Part shown: positions 52,914 through 61,217 of the stretch, piece by piece
Numbering within the stretch: position 1 is the first letter of the stretch
Layout: the number at the start of each line of letters is the position of its first letter
Assembly (NCBI GenBank): GCA_016784965.1
Contig: JADHTQ010000014.1
Location: forward strand, 1 to 64,000
Source: Bacteriovoracaceae bacterium
GTDB lineage: Bacteria > Bdellovibrionota > Bacteriovoracia > Bacteriovoracales > Bacteriovoracaceae
DNA: 64,000 bases
Direction: 5' to 3'
Notes under the pieces: generated by a model
What the model was told of the DNA's origin: nothing
Database searches by the model: none
The model's input: only the letters and a program-made list of their open reading frames with translations
Translations under genes and position numbers: made by a program

Positions 52914-53900
52914 ATGTTGTATATTCATGGCTGTGGCCACTTTAGACCAGAAAATATTATAGACAATAAATTTTTAGAGGACCTCGATATCGGCACCACT
53001 GATGAGTGGATTCTAGAACGGGTAGGTATCAAGTCAAGACAAACTGTATTGCCACTGGATTATATTAGACAAACAAAAAATATAAATCCAGCAGCTGCCT
53101 TTGAGGCATCGCTGTACACTAATGGGCAAACGGGAAGCTGTGCCGCAAAGGCGGCACTGCAAGTTGCAAATTTAAGTAAAGATGAAATCGGAATGTTAAT
53201 CTCGGGAAGTTGTTCGCCCCAGCACAGCTGTCCTGCAGAGGCATGTACCATAGCAGCAGAGCTTGACATAGAAGTGCCAAGTTTTGATCTAAACTCGGCC
53301 TGCTCTTCCATTGCTGCCCAACTAAATTTTATCAATATGATGTCCAAGAAAAATTTACCAGATTACATTCTAGTAGTTAATCCAGAAAATAATACGCGAG
53401 TAGTTGATTACTCAGATAGAAATAGTGCAGTCTTGTGGGGTGACTGCAGTAGTGCGATGATTGTATCAAAAACTATCCCCTCTGATTTTAGAATTACAGC
53501 TACTGGCCTTGAGTCTTCGCCCAAAGGATGGGAAAAAGTTAAAATGCCAACTGCAGCTCACTTTAAGCAACAGGGGCGTACAGTGCAAACTTTTGCCATT
53601 AAAAGGACACTGTCACTAATAAAGAAAATGAGAGAATTAATTACGGTAGAAAAAATTAAACAGGTTAAGTTTATAGGCCATCAGGCAAACCTGATGATGT
53701 TAAATTCAGTTTGCAATATGGCAGAAATTTCAAGTGATCAGCACCTATATAACGTTGATGAATTTGGCAATTGTGGGGCAGCTGGTGCCCCTTCAGTTTT
53801 TTCGCAAAACTGGAGTCAGATAAATTGCGGGGATGTCGTGATGATGGCGGTAGTGGGCGCTGGTTTAAGTTTTGGATCAGTACTCATTGAGCGTGCTTAA
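52914..53900 (+). CDS. 3-oxoacyl-ACP synthase III (FabH-like)
   Basis: 329 residues from the ATG at 52914, reading from its own start region after a 111-bp gap. The Cys-His-Asn triad of KSIII is visible: C130 in DLNSACSSIAAQL, His in GHQANLMML and Asn in EFGNCGAAGAPS. Such enzymes start fatty-acid chains by condensing acyl-CoA with malonyl-ACP. It opens a tightly packed operon of fatty-acid genes, so it probably primes a dedicated acyl chain. Whether it accepts acetyl-CoA or a longer or branched starter cannot be seen. Confidence 0.92.
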   Translation: MLYIHGCGHFRPENIIDNKFLEDLDIGTTDEWILERVGIKSRQTVLPLDYIRQTKNINPAAAFEASLYTNGQTGSCAAKAALQVANLSKDEIGMLISGSCSPQHSCPAEACTIAAELDIEVPSFDLNSACSSIAAQLNFINMMSKKNLPDYILVVNPENNTRVVDYSDRNSAVLWGDCSSAMIVSKTIPSDFRITATGLESSPKGWEKVKMPTAAHFKQQGRTVQTFAIKRTLSLIKKMRELITVEKIKQVKFIGHQANLMMLNSVCNMAEISSDQHLYNVDEFGNCGAAGAPSVFSQNWSQINCGDVVMMAVVGAGLSFGSVLIERA

Positions 53901-53915
53901 AGAAGGAAAGAAGTT

Positions 53916-54497
53916 ATGAATTATAATGAGTTTTTGGATATCAGCACGTTAAATAAACAACAATTATTGGCATGGTCAAATCAAACTCTAGTGGATGATC
54001 CTCCGGGGCAAATCCCTTCACTTCCAGCACCACCAATGCTGATGTTTGATCGCATTACAAGTGTTGAACATATGGATAAAAAAGGAAGGATCATAGCACA
54101 ACAAGACATTGACTTAGACGCCTGGTTTTTTTTATGCCACTTTCGAAATGACCCTGTTCAACCAGGTTGCCTCGGAGTGGATGCCATTTGGCAGCTACTT
54201 GGAATGTATTGTGCCATTAGAGGAGGCCTTGGTAGTGGTCGGGCCTTGGGGTGTAAGGAAGTAGAGTTTTTTGGGCAGATTAGACCGTTTAATAAAGTAG
54301 TGACCTACGAGGTAGAAATTAGAAAGTATTCCAAAGTCCAAGGAACTTCTTTGGTGATTGGTACCGGCAAAGTATTAGTTGATGGACAACACATTTATAC
54401 CATTAATGATGCCAAAGTGGGGATCTTTGAAGGTATCCAATATGCAGATTATCCAAGTAAGTCGAAAAACTCGATAGGAGGTGGATATGGAGATTGA
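53916..54497 (+). CDS. fabA: FabA-type 3-hydroxyacyl-ACP dehydratase
   Basis: 193 residues. The hot-dog catalytic motif is CHFRNDPVQPGCLGVDAIWQ, with H75 and D89 matching the active-site His and Asp of FabA. ALGCKEVEFFGQIRP is also a FabA signature. FabA dehydrates 3-hydroxydecanoyl-ACP and can isomerise trans-2 to cis-3, introducing a double bond. A GAAGG site precedes the ATG, 15 bases after the FabH-like stop. Its presence beside a second dehydratase and a KSII suggests an unsaturated product. Confidence 0.88.
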   Translation: MNYNEFLDISTLNKQQLLAWSNQTLVDDPPGQIPSLPAPPMLMFDRITSVEHMDKKGRIIAQQDIDLDAWFFLCHFRNDPVQPGCLGVDAIWQLLGMYCAIRGGLGSGRALGCKEVEFFGQIRPFNKVVTYEVEIRKYSKVQGTSLVIGTGKVLVDGQHIYTINDAKVGIFEGIQYADYPSKSKNSIGGGYGD

Positions 54498-54939
54498 TAG
54501 AGTATTACAATTTGTACCTCAGCAAGAACCATTTCGCTTTATAGATGAAATTGTGGAGCTTGATAGCGAATACATTGTTGGTAAATACACGTTTAAAGAG
54601 AATGAATATTTTTATCGAGGGCACTTTCCCGGAGACCCCATCACACCGGGGGTTATTTTAACAGAGGCCATGGCCCAGACTGCAGTTGTTGCCCATGGCA
54701 TCTACCAAACTGCAATTTCTTTTGGAGAGGGCGAGCTTAAAAACTGGAGAACGGTTTTTACCGATTGTCAGATGGAATACTTCAAACCAGTTTATCCCGG
54801 ACAAACAGTAACCATTAAAGGACAAAAAGTATTTTGGAGAAAAATGAAATTAAAGTCTAAGGCCTCTATGTATGTAAATGGCAATGAATTAGTCGCTGAA
54901 GGCCTCATCTCAGGAATGGGGGTAAAAATTGGAAAATAG
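54487..54939 (+). CDS. FabZ-type 3-hydroxyacyl-ACP dehydratase
   Basis: 150 residues from the ATG at 54487, which has AGGAGG upstream and overlaps the FabA gene by 11 bases. The catalytic motif GHFPGDPITPGVILTEAMAQ holds H46 and E60 of FabZ-type hot-dog enzymes. It dehydrates 3-hydroxyacyl-ACP without isomerisation. A second dehydratase in one operon implies a specialised acyl chain. Confidence 0.9.
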   Translation: MEIDRVLQFVPQQEPFRFIDEIVELDSEYIVGKYTFKENEYFYRGHFPGDPITPGVILTEAMAQTAVVAHGIYQTAISFGEGELKNWRTVFTDCQMEYFKPVYPGQTVTIKGQKVFWRKMKLKSKASMYVNGNELVAEGLISGMGVKIGK

Positions 54940-56200
54940 AGTTGTAATTACAGGTTTGGGCGTTATCGCTCCAAATGGCCATGGGCCCGATGAATTTGCT
55001 AGAGCTTTGCAAGAAGCAAAATCGGGGATCAGGTTTATACAAAAGCTGGCCGAAGCTAAGTTTGGCTGTCAAGTGGCAGGGGTTCCGCAAAATGTTGATG
55101 AACTTAAAGGCAAATATTTTTGTGCAGGGGATTTGCTTGCCATGAACGATAGCATGATCTATGCCGCCATCGCTGGCATTGATTGTTGGAGTGATGCTGG
55201 GCTTGCAACAGTCAGTGACCAAAGTGATGTCGACTGGGATACTGGTGCAATTATTGGCACAGGTATTGGTGGTATGGATACCATTGGAGAAAAATTGATT
55301 CCCAAAGTTGATCAGGGAAGAGTCAAGCGACTTGGTAGTACCATGGTAGAGCAAGTGATGTGCAGTAGTGTAAGTGCAAAGCTTGGGGGTATTTTGGGCC
55401 TTGGGGGGCAAGTGACTACCAATAGTTCTGCTTGTACCACAGGGACAGAGGCCATTGTAAATGCATTCTTTCACATTCAAAGTGGACGTGCCAAAAGAAT
55501 GTTGGCCGGAGGATCTGAGGGCTCATCTCACTATATTTGGTCAGGATTTGATGGGATGAAAGTACTAAATACCAAAAGCAATGATATCCCAGAAAAAGCA
55601 TCAAGGCCTATGAGTCAAAGTGCTTCTGGCTTTGTACCGGGCTCAGGCGCCGGACTATTGATGTTGGAAGACCTTGAAAGTGCAAAAAAAAGAGGTGCAA
55701 GAATTTATGCAGAAATTTTAGGTGGGCATGTAAATTGTGGCGGACACCGAGGTGGTGGCTCAATGACGGCACCAAACCCTCAAGGGGTGGTTCGCTGCAT
55801 ACGAGAGGCGATGTATACTGCAAAAATTAAGTCAAATGAAGTTGATGCCATTAATGGTCACTTGACGGCGACATTTGCCGATCCTTTAGAGGTCAAAAAT
55901 TGGATTAGAGCACTGGAGATAACCCCAGAGCAAATGCCACCAATTAATTCAACAAAGTCTCTAATTGGTCATGGCCTGGGAGCTGCAGGGGGCATGGAAA
56001 GTGTTGCCACTGTCTTGCAACTATACCATGGTTTTGTTCATGGATCAGCTAACTGTGAAGACTTACACCCTGAACTTGAGATGATCAATAGTAGTGTGGT
56101 CCAGCAGACCAGATCATTTTTTGGGGATATTATTATGAAGTCAAGTTTTGGCTTTGGTGATGTAAATGGTTGTTTAATTTTTAAAAAATGGAGAAAGTGA
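54929..56200 (+). CDS. FabF-type 3-oxoacyl-ACP synthase (KSII)
   Basis: 423 residues from a TTG at 54929, behind a GGGGGT site and overlapping the FabZ gene by 11 bases. The thiolase-fold triad is present: C169 (TTNSSACTTGTEAI), His in NGHLTATFADP and His in SLIGHGLGAAGG. The NGHLTATFADPLE form of the second motif occurs in KS enzymes of specialised lipid pathways, unlike the HGTST of housekeeping FabF. It elongates acyl-ACP chains, here probably with the adjacent ACP. Confidence 0.92.
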   Translation: MENRVVITGLGVIAPNGHGPDEFARALQEAKSGIRFIQKLAEAKFGCQVAGVPQNVDELKGKYFCAGDLLAMNDSMIYAAIAGIDCWSDAGLATVSDQSDVDWDTGAIIGTGIGGMDTIGEKLIPKVDQGRVKRLGSTMVEQVMCSSVSAKLGGILGLGGQVTTNSSACTTGTEAIVNAFFHIQSGRAKRMLAGGSEGSSHYIWSGFDGMKVLNTKSNDIPEKASRPMSQSASGFVPGSGAGLLMLEDLESAKKRGARIYAEILGGHVNCGGHRGGGSMTAPNPQGVVRCIREAMYTAKIKSNEVDAINGHLTATFADPLEVKNWIRALEITPEQMPPINSTKSLIGHGLGAAGGMESVATVLQLYHGFVHGSANCEDLHPELEMINSSVVQQTRSFFGDIIMKSSFGFGDVNGCLIFKKWRK

Positions 56201-56445
56201 TGAATGAACATGAAATTTTTAAAAAGGTAGCTGGAGTTATCTCTCCCTATGTAAAAAACGAAACTGTATTAGACACAATGGCCCTAGACTCCAAAATTCT
56301 AGAAGATTTAGGAGTAAATTCGGCCCGCTTAATTGATATTGTACTAGCATTTGAAGATGTCTTTAACATTGAAGTTGATGATGAAGCCGCTGATAGTATT
56401 TGGACCATTGGCGATGCTGTAAAGCTTATTCAATCTAAAGTTTAA
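56200..56445 (+). CDS. Acyl carrier protein
   Basis: 81 residues. The ATG at 56200 shares its first base with the KS stop (TGATG). The phosphopantetheine site is S41 in DLGVNSARLIDIVLAFED, with NSA instead of the usual DSL. A downstream helix (FNIEVDDEAADSIWTIGDAVKL) matches the ACP fold. The direct successor gene is a phosphopantetheinyl transferase, in the same reading frame, separated by a single TAA stop. Confidence 0.92.
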   Translation: MNEHEIFKKVAGVISPYVKNETVLDTMALDSKILEDLGVNSARLIDIVLAFEDVFNIEVDDEAADSIWTIGDAVKLIQSKV

Positions 56446-56448
56446 TCT

Positions 56449-57120
56449 ATCAAAACATTCATTGGAAATGACTTAGTTGATATCTCGCCTAGAGAGGTTC
56501 AAGAAAAATATCTCGATCGTAAATTTATCGACAGAGTCATGGGTGAAAGTGAAAAAAAACTCCTTTGTAAGTCGCACGATCCAGCAAAAGTTGTGTGGGT
56601 ATTGTGGTCGGCAAAGGAGTCGGCCTTTAAGGCATTAAAAAAATTATTACCCGATCTAATCTTTTCTCCATCAAAGTTTAGGGTAAAAATTGATCAGCTA
56701 CCTCGCCAGATTGAGGACCCTGGTTTATTTGGTAGGGTTTATTATGGAGATTATAAGCTTTTAGTTTCGTGGGAGTTTGCTGACTTATGGCTTCACTGTG
56801 TGGCCACATTAAACTATGAGCAAAGAGACCAAATTAAACAAAGCTTTGAAATAAAACATTTGGATGAAGTAGAAGTGGCACAAGAGTCCTTTTCACCTGC
56901 AGAATTGCTGTCAATTCACTCTCAAGAATCGATGGCAGTCAGAGCACTTGGTAAGATGATGTTAGCTAAAATGGGACTTGTTGATGCACAGATTATTAGA
57001 TTACCACTTGCAAACAAGTTCGCCCCTCCTGCAATATACTGTAACAGTTATCCTGTAAATTCATGGGATTTGAGTATGTCCCATGATGGAAACTTTGTAG
57101 CTTGTGCTTTGACCTCATAA
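56449..57120 (+). CDS. Holo-ACP synthase-type phosphopantetheinyl transferase with non-standard start
   Basis: About 223 residues if it starts at the ATC at 56449. Family motifs: FIGNDLVDIS near the N-terminus (metal-binding Asp), KFIDRVMGESE, WVLWSAKESAFKAL (catalytic W-x-x-KES) and a C-terminal SWDLSMSHDGNFVACAL. The metal-binding Asp lies before the first ordinary start codon, the ATG at 56539, so that ATG gives an incomplete enzyme. In frame, between the ACP stop (56443-56445) and 56539, only ATC (56449) and ATT (56461) are possible non-standard starts. Starting at ATC gives M-K-T-F-I-G-N-D, the normal family beginning. It should convert the neighbouring ACP to its holo form. Readthrough of the ACP stop would give a fusion with a six-residue linker. 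Confidence 0.8.
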   Translation: MKTFIGNDLVDISPREVQEKYLDRKFIDRVMGESEKKLLCKSHDPAKVVWVLWSAKESAFKALKKLLPDLIFSPSKFRVKIDQLPRQIEDPGLFGRVYYGDYKLLVSWEFADLWLHCVATLNYEQRDQIKQSFEIKHLDEVEVAQESFSPAELLSIHSQESMAVRALGKMMLAKMGLVDAQIIRLPLANKFAPPAIYCNSYPVNSWDLSMSHDGNFVACALTS

Positions 57121-57132
57121 TCTTAAGAGATC

Positions 57133-58655
57133 TCATTCTCTGTCAGAGCGCAATAGTTTAATTGCATTCATGATTCTTTGCCAATTCGCTACTTCGGCAG
57201 ATGATTCAATCTCTTTTTGTAGATCAGCTGATACTTGCTGATCAATATACTCAAGCAGAAGATCAAGCTTTGTCAAAGTATCAGAGTCTCCATCACCATT
57301 AACTGCAGCAATCTCCAGTTCAGTCGATAGGTTTTAACATCAGAAAACAACTTACACATAGGTTCTTGTTGACACTGAGTCTCATCATCAACATATCCTA
57401 AAACATTAGTAGCAGTATTTCGAATATCTTGGGCCACAAAAGTAAAAATATGGGCCCCTTCAATAACTTCTGGGATGCGATAAAATCTGCTGTTAATGGT
57501 GTCTACCCATTCAACTAACCGAGATGCATTTTTATTTGTCAGTTGAACTTCGATGTCTTCATCAATCTCACTTTTTGAGGCCAGTTGTACAAAAAAGAGT
57601 ACTTTTACAAATTGTTGTCTCATATCTCCCCAAAAAAACTTTCTACCTTCAGCGAGATACCCTTCAATTTTTTTGATACTTTTGTCTATTTCTCCATAAG
57701 TAACTCCAAAATTCTTACGAGTTCTCATTTGTTTTAATTGGTCAAGTGCCGATCTGACTTGCTTGATACTTTCAGTAAAACTAAATTGACTTTTGGCACT
57801 TTCAAAATATTTATTTTCATTTTCATAGTCTCTTTCAAATATAAATACTTTACCTGCTTTTGATTTTATAAATAGTTGATCTCCATAATATGTAATAAAA
57901 GCAGAAACTTTATCGCGTCCTTTATCTAATCCTTTTTTTAAATATCCTCTTCTCATCTCCATTGTGCTAGAAAGATCTAAAGATACACCTTTATCCGCAC
58001 TTTGTTTGTTATATTGAAAACGCCTTTTCATCGTTACTGTTCTGCAATCTTTTTTGTTTCTATTAAAAAAGTCATATGAGGGAAGGAAGTTGTTCTGTTT
58101 TAAAATGTCTCTTTTTTGTCTGATAACAAAAGGAGTGGACTTTTTATGACTTATATCACTTGTAACAACATCGGAGTCGGTATCATTGCTCCACCAGTGA
58201 AGTTTTAAATTATGCACCATCTCTTTGAGAGGATTTATAGTATGAGCAAATTTGATAAAAAATTGGTCTTCTTTTGAAGTGTCCAAACTGATTGACGTTA
58301 CCATAGAATACTGATTTTGATAATTGGTAGAATGTTGGGCCTGTGCAACTTGTTGTGTATCTATTTTATAGAGTCTTGTTACTCTGTGTTTTGCATATTG
58401 TTTATAAAGTGGTACAAGAACCTTCATATTAAAAAAATATTTCTTAGGTACTTTAAACTGTGCTTTTAAAGGCCTTGAATTGCTGCAAATAACTTTAGTT
58501 ATTGGTCTCCATTTACTATTTTTAATTTCTGAGTTGTAAATTTCAGTGTCAACTTTTGTACATGGAACTCCTGCACATTGATCCATTGAAAAAAGTGCAT
58601 CTGGTATCAAGATGGCTGCTACTAGCAATATTTTACAAAATATTAAATTTTTCAT
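57133..58655 (-). CDS. Secreted protein with a frameshift near the 3' end
   Basis: The unbroken frame (57273-58655) gives 460 residues with a signal peptide (cleavage near FSM-DQC). Its last 18 residues are odd (YRLNWRLLQLMVMETLIL). The frame one base over continues from there with a natural sequence, NLSTELEIAAVNGDGDSDTL, then a charged helix, and stops at 57133-57135. The switch is at a run of four A on the minus strand (TTTT at 57332-57335 on the plus strand). Adding one A restores the frame, giving about 507 residues. This may be a real mutation, a sequencing error or slippage. The start overlaps the previous stop (ATGA). No family is recognised. Confidence 0.7.
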
Positions 58656-59509
58656 AATTCCCTCTTATTTTTTTTAATATTTTTTAGCTCAACGTACAAT
58701 TGTATTATTCTAGAAATGGCCACTAATTTATCAAAGACAGCACTTTTGCTCTCCCGGGCCACTTGGCGAAATTTCTTTATATATTCTTGATTTGCTCTAA
58801 AGTTAGTGATAATTTTTACTGTAAGTTCATCAATGTTGCGCTGTCCATCTCCACCGCGCATATTCATTAATGATTTAGAATCCTCATTTAACAACTGTGT
58901 ATAAGCTGTCATTTGCTTATCATTTTTAAGTAGGGGATTACTTAGTAGCTGTGATGATAACTCGGCCAGAGTCGATGCCAAAGTAGCGGCCATACTATGG
59001 TGAGGGTAATATACTTTAAATGTACCATCGTCTTCTTCTTCTAGCGAAAATCCCAACTGCCCGGCAAGCTGTTCAATATTATCTTTAATGAGATTTAAGT
59101 AATCTATGCGATGCTCTTTTTCTAAAATATCTTTTTGCGAATTATAAAATTGAAAAAAGATAAATGTTGAAATGTATACATTATCAGAATAAGAAAATTC
59201 GCCTTCTGGCACACCTCGATCATAACCTGTAAGGAGTTTTTTGACTTTATCAAGTAGTAGTGAGTATTGTCCAAAATCACTTTTTCTTAAATCATATTGT
59301 AAAAGTGATAGGTTAGAACAAATTGTCCAGACATACTCATATAAATAATAATCGGCCTTAAATATGTTATTTAAAGGACAGCTTTGTTTGACAAATTCTC
59401 TTACAGTTACAAAACCATTCACACCTTTGTCAGGTTGTGCAGAAACATTATTGATTATAATAAGGCCTGTTAAGCTAATTATGATATATTTATTTAATAG
59501 ATTAAACAT
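58652..59509 (-). CDS. Secreted protein of unknown function
   Basis: 285 residues from the ATG at 59507-59509 with AAGGA seven bases upstream. The signal peptide ends near VSA-QPD. The rest is helical, with a final coiled coil (EYIKKFRQVARESKSAVFDK). It is the middle gene of a three-gene unit: 16 bases after the previous stop, and overlapping the next start. Its MRGGDGQRNIDELTVKI segment recalls the NGDGDSDTLTKLD stretch in the shifted tail of the next gene. Confidence 0.65.
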   Translation of the reverse strand: MFNLLNKYIIISLTGLIIINNVSAQPDKGVNGFVTVREFVKQSCPLNNIFKADYYLYEYVWTICSNLSLLQYDLRKSDFGQYSLLLDKVKKLLTGYDRGVPEGEFSYSDNVYISTFIFFQFYNSQKDILEKEHRIDYLNLIKDNIEQLAGQLGFSLEEEDDGTFKVYYPHHSMAATLASTLAELSSQLLSNPLLKNDKQMTAYTQLLNEDSKSLMNMRGGDGQRNIDELTVKIITNFRANQEYIKKFRQVARESKSAVFDKLVAISRIIQLYVELKNIKKNKREL

Positions 59510-59525
59510 GTTGCTATCCTTCGTG

Positions 59526-60215
59526 TTATTTATCATCACAAACATTGAAAAAATTTCTCTTTTCAACTAAAGCTGCGATCTCTTTTCTCAAACTTATGAC
59601 GTTGTTTCTAATGTTAGGAGATGAACTTCTTGTTAGGTTTCTCATCACGCTCTCACCATTTTTGCAATAAGTGGATTGTAACAACTCATCGACATCCACA
59701 CCAACGTCTCTTCCGATATCAGAATCAATGGCAGCAGAAGAACTTACGTGAAGATCAATAATTTTTACATCAACTGTGTTTAAAAATTCAACCTGCGAAT
59801 CGGTTAGGTATTGCCTTGAATTTAAAAGTTCATTCATTACGGCCATTAACTTTTCGGTCGATTGATAGACTTGTCTCATAGATTTGGTAACAATTGTGTG
59901 GCGATATTTTTTTACAATTTTAGTTTTCTTTTTCTTGGCCACTAAGACTTGTACTTCAAAAGAATAGACTTTAGGATCAATATCTCCAAATCGAATTTCA
60001 AATGAGCTACTCTTTTTGGAGCCGGCGTCCAGCTTAATAGTATTTCTACTTCTATCATTATATTGATAAGAGTCAACACTACTGCCATTAATCATAAGGG
60101 TTGCAGTCGCCCCTGTAAATCCTTTAGAGAACTGTGCATACTCCTCGTTTGCAATAACGGTAAATGCAATTAAGAAAAAGTAGATACAAATTGTAAAATA
60201 AGCTGCAAGTTTCAT
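59526..60215 (-). CDS. Secreted protein of unknown function
   Basis: 229 residues from the ATG at 60213-60215. The signal peptide ends near VIA-NEE. The middle is beta-rich with KKKKTKIVKKYRHTIVTKS, followed by a helical C-terminal part (IRNNVISLRKEIAALVEKRN). It heads the three-gene operon. A TATAAC-like -10 box is about 55 bases upstream (minus strand), and the leader contains the direct repeat TCTGACATT twice at 60318-60335. No family is recognised. Confidence 0.6.
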   Translation of the reverse strand: MKLAAYFTICIYFFLIAFTVIANEEYAQFSKGFTGATATLMINGSSVDSYQYNDRSRNTIKLDAGSKKSSSFEIRFGDIDPKVYSFEVQVLVAKKKKTKIVKKYRHTIVTKSMRQVYQSTEKLMAVMNELLNSRQYLTDSQVEFLNTVDVKIIDLHVSSSAAIDSDIGRDVGVDVDELLQSTYCKNGESVMRNLTRSSSPNIRNNVISLRKEIAALVEKRNFFNVCDDK

Positions 60216-60364
60216 AATGTGCCGTCCGAGCTCGATCGACACAAATGGGGGCATAGTTTAAGATAAGTTTTGGTGTTATACTTTATGAAAATGCAGTGAG
60301 TAAGAATTAAATTCTGACATTTCTGACATTTGATTTGTTTGTAGAATTTTTTTTAAGTGGCCTT

Positions 60365-60850
60365 TTATAAATAAATGCCGCAAGATTCCCAAGAATTTGA
60401 GTTAGAAAATCTATCTTTCCACCACTCAAAAGTAGCTTCATCAATTTTATCTGAACGCCGCTCACTGGAAAAACAAGTATGTGCAAATTCATGAGCAACT
60501 AAAGCAGCAATACAGGCACGTCTTCTATTTTCGTTACTAGATAAACCAGCAAGCCATCCTTTATCAATCTTAACTTCTTTAAAGCCTGGATAGGCCAATC
60601 CAACCTTATTGCCGCTTAAGTTTTTACACTTGACCTTGCCTTTGGATTTGAAACGCTTTTCTAAACAAGTACTAAGATTATTAAAACCCCAAAAGTTTTT
60701 GACAAAACGTTCATAATTGCTCCATCTGTTTTTAATCGCGTGAATCGCAGATTTTATGTCGTTTGTTGCAGGTGAGCCGCAACTACTCACTGTATGAGAA
60801 AAGCTATTAGTGGTCAGTAAAAAGGTAAAAATTAGCATTAGTTTTTTCAT
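60365..60850 (-). CDS. Secreted HEXXH (metallopeptidase-like) protein
   Basis: 161 residues. A signal peptide covers residues 1-18 (SFS-HTV). The metal motif HEFAH lies in AALVAHEFAHTCF near residue 120, the pattern of a gluzincin-like active site, with a Glu further on (DEATFEWWKDR) that could be the third ligand. Six cysteines suggest disulfides. A GGGAGAG site precedes the ATG. A sigma-54-like promoter lies 50 bases upstream. I cannot assign it to a named peptidase family. Confidence 0.75.
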   Translation of the reverse strand: MKKLMLIFTFLLTTNSFSHTVSSCGSPATNDIKSAIHAIKNRWSNYERFVKNFWGFNNLSTCLEKRFKSKGKVKCKNLSGNKVGLAYPGFKEVKIDKGWLAGLSSNENRRRACIAALVAHEFAHTCFSSERRSDKIDEATFEWWKDRFSNSNSWESCGIYL

Positions 60851-60899
60851 GGTACTCTCCCTTCATATTCTTTAATAGGTTATTGATACGATGCTAGGT

Positions 60900-60915
60900 C
60901 GCAAGGTTAATGCCA
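60900..60915 (-). promoter_or_regulatory. Sigma-54-like promoter of the HEXXH protein gene
   Basis: On the minus strand it reads TGGCAT-TAACC-TTGCG. The invariant GG and GC and the spacing are kept; the sixth base and the last base differ from consensus. It lies 50 bases upstream of the ATG at 60850. Confidence 0.5.
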
Positions 60916-61178
60916 ATTATTTTGTTCTTTAATATCAATAAGTTAAATAATGGACCAAAAAAACAGTAGCAAGATGCTACCGAAATGAAAATACCCAACT
61001 AAAAGAAACGGGATCTAAAAGGGACCATTGTGCACGATTCTCTTGCGAGACACACAGCAGCTTTCACTGGCGAAAGTAATATTTACTAACGCCCATCTTT
61101 AACTTTGAGTGCAGGTTAATCTTTTGGCAGAAGAAGAGACATTATACATGGACTACTAAAAGATACGCCGAAAAATAG

Positions 61179-61207
61179 TTGACAATTGCTGTTTGAAATG
61201 GTTTAAA
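61179..61207 (+). promoter_or_regulatory. Sigma-70 promoter of the transposase gene
   Basis: TTGACA (61179-61184), a 17-base spacer and TTTAAA (61202-61207), 11 bases before the ATG at 61218. Confidence 0.5.
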
Positions 61208-61217
61208 ATCACCTAAG

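Larger units (their letters stand above)
60851..61217. other. 367-bp region without a gene
   Basis: Between the HEXXH protein gene and the transposase gene. It holds a sigma-54-like site for the leftward gene and a sigma-70 promoter for the transposase. A short imperfect hairpin (CTTTC...GAAAG, near 61062-61077) is present. No palindromic REP-type repeats are seen. Confidence 0.5.

Noticed and set aside
55251-55268. TGGCAC-AGGTA-TTGGT within the KSII gene, similar to a sigma-54 box.
   Set aside because: The invariant GC of the -12 element is GG and the site is inside a coding region.
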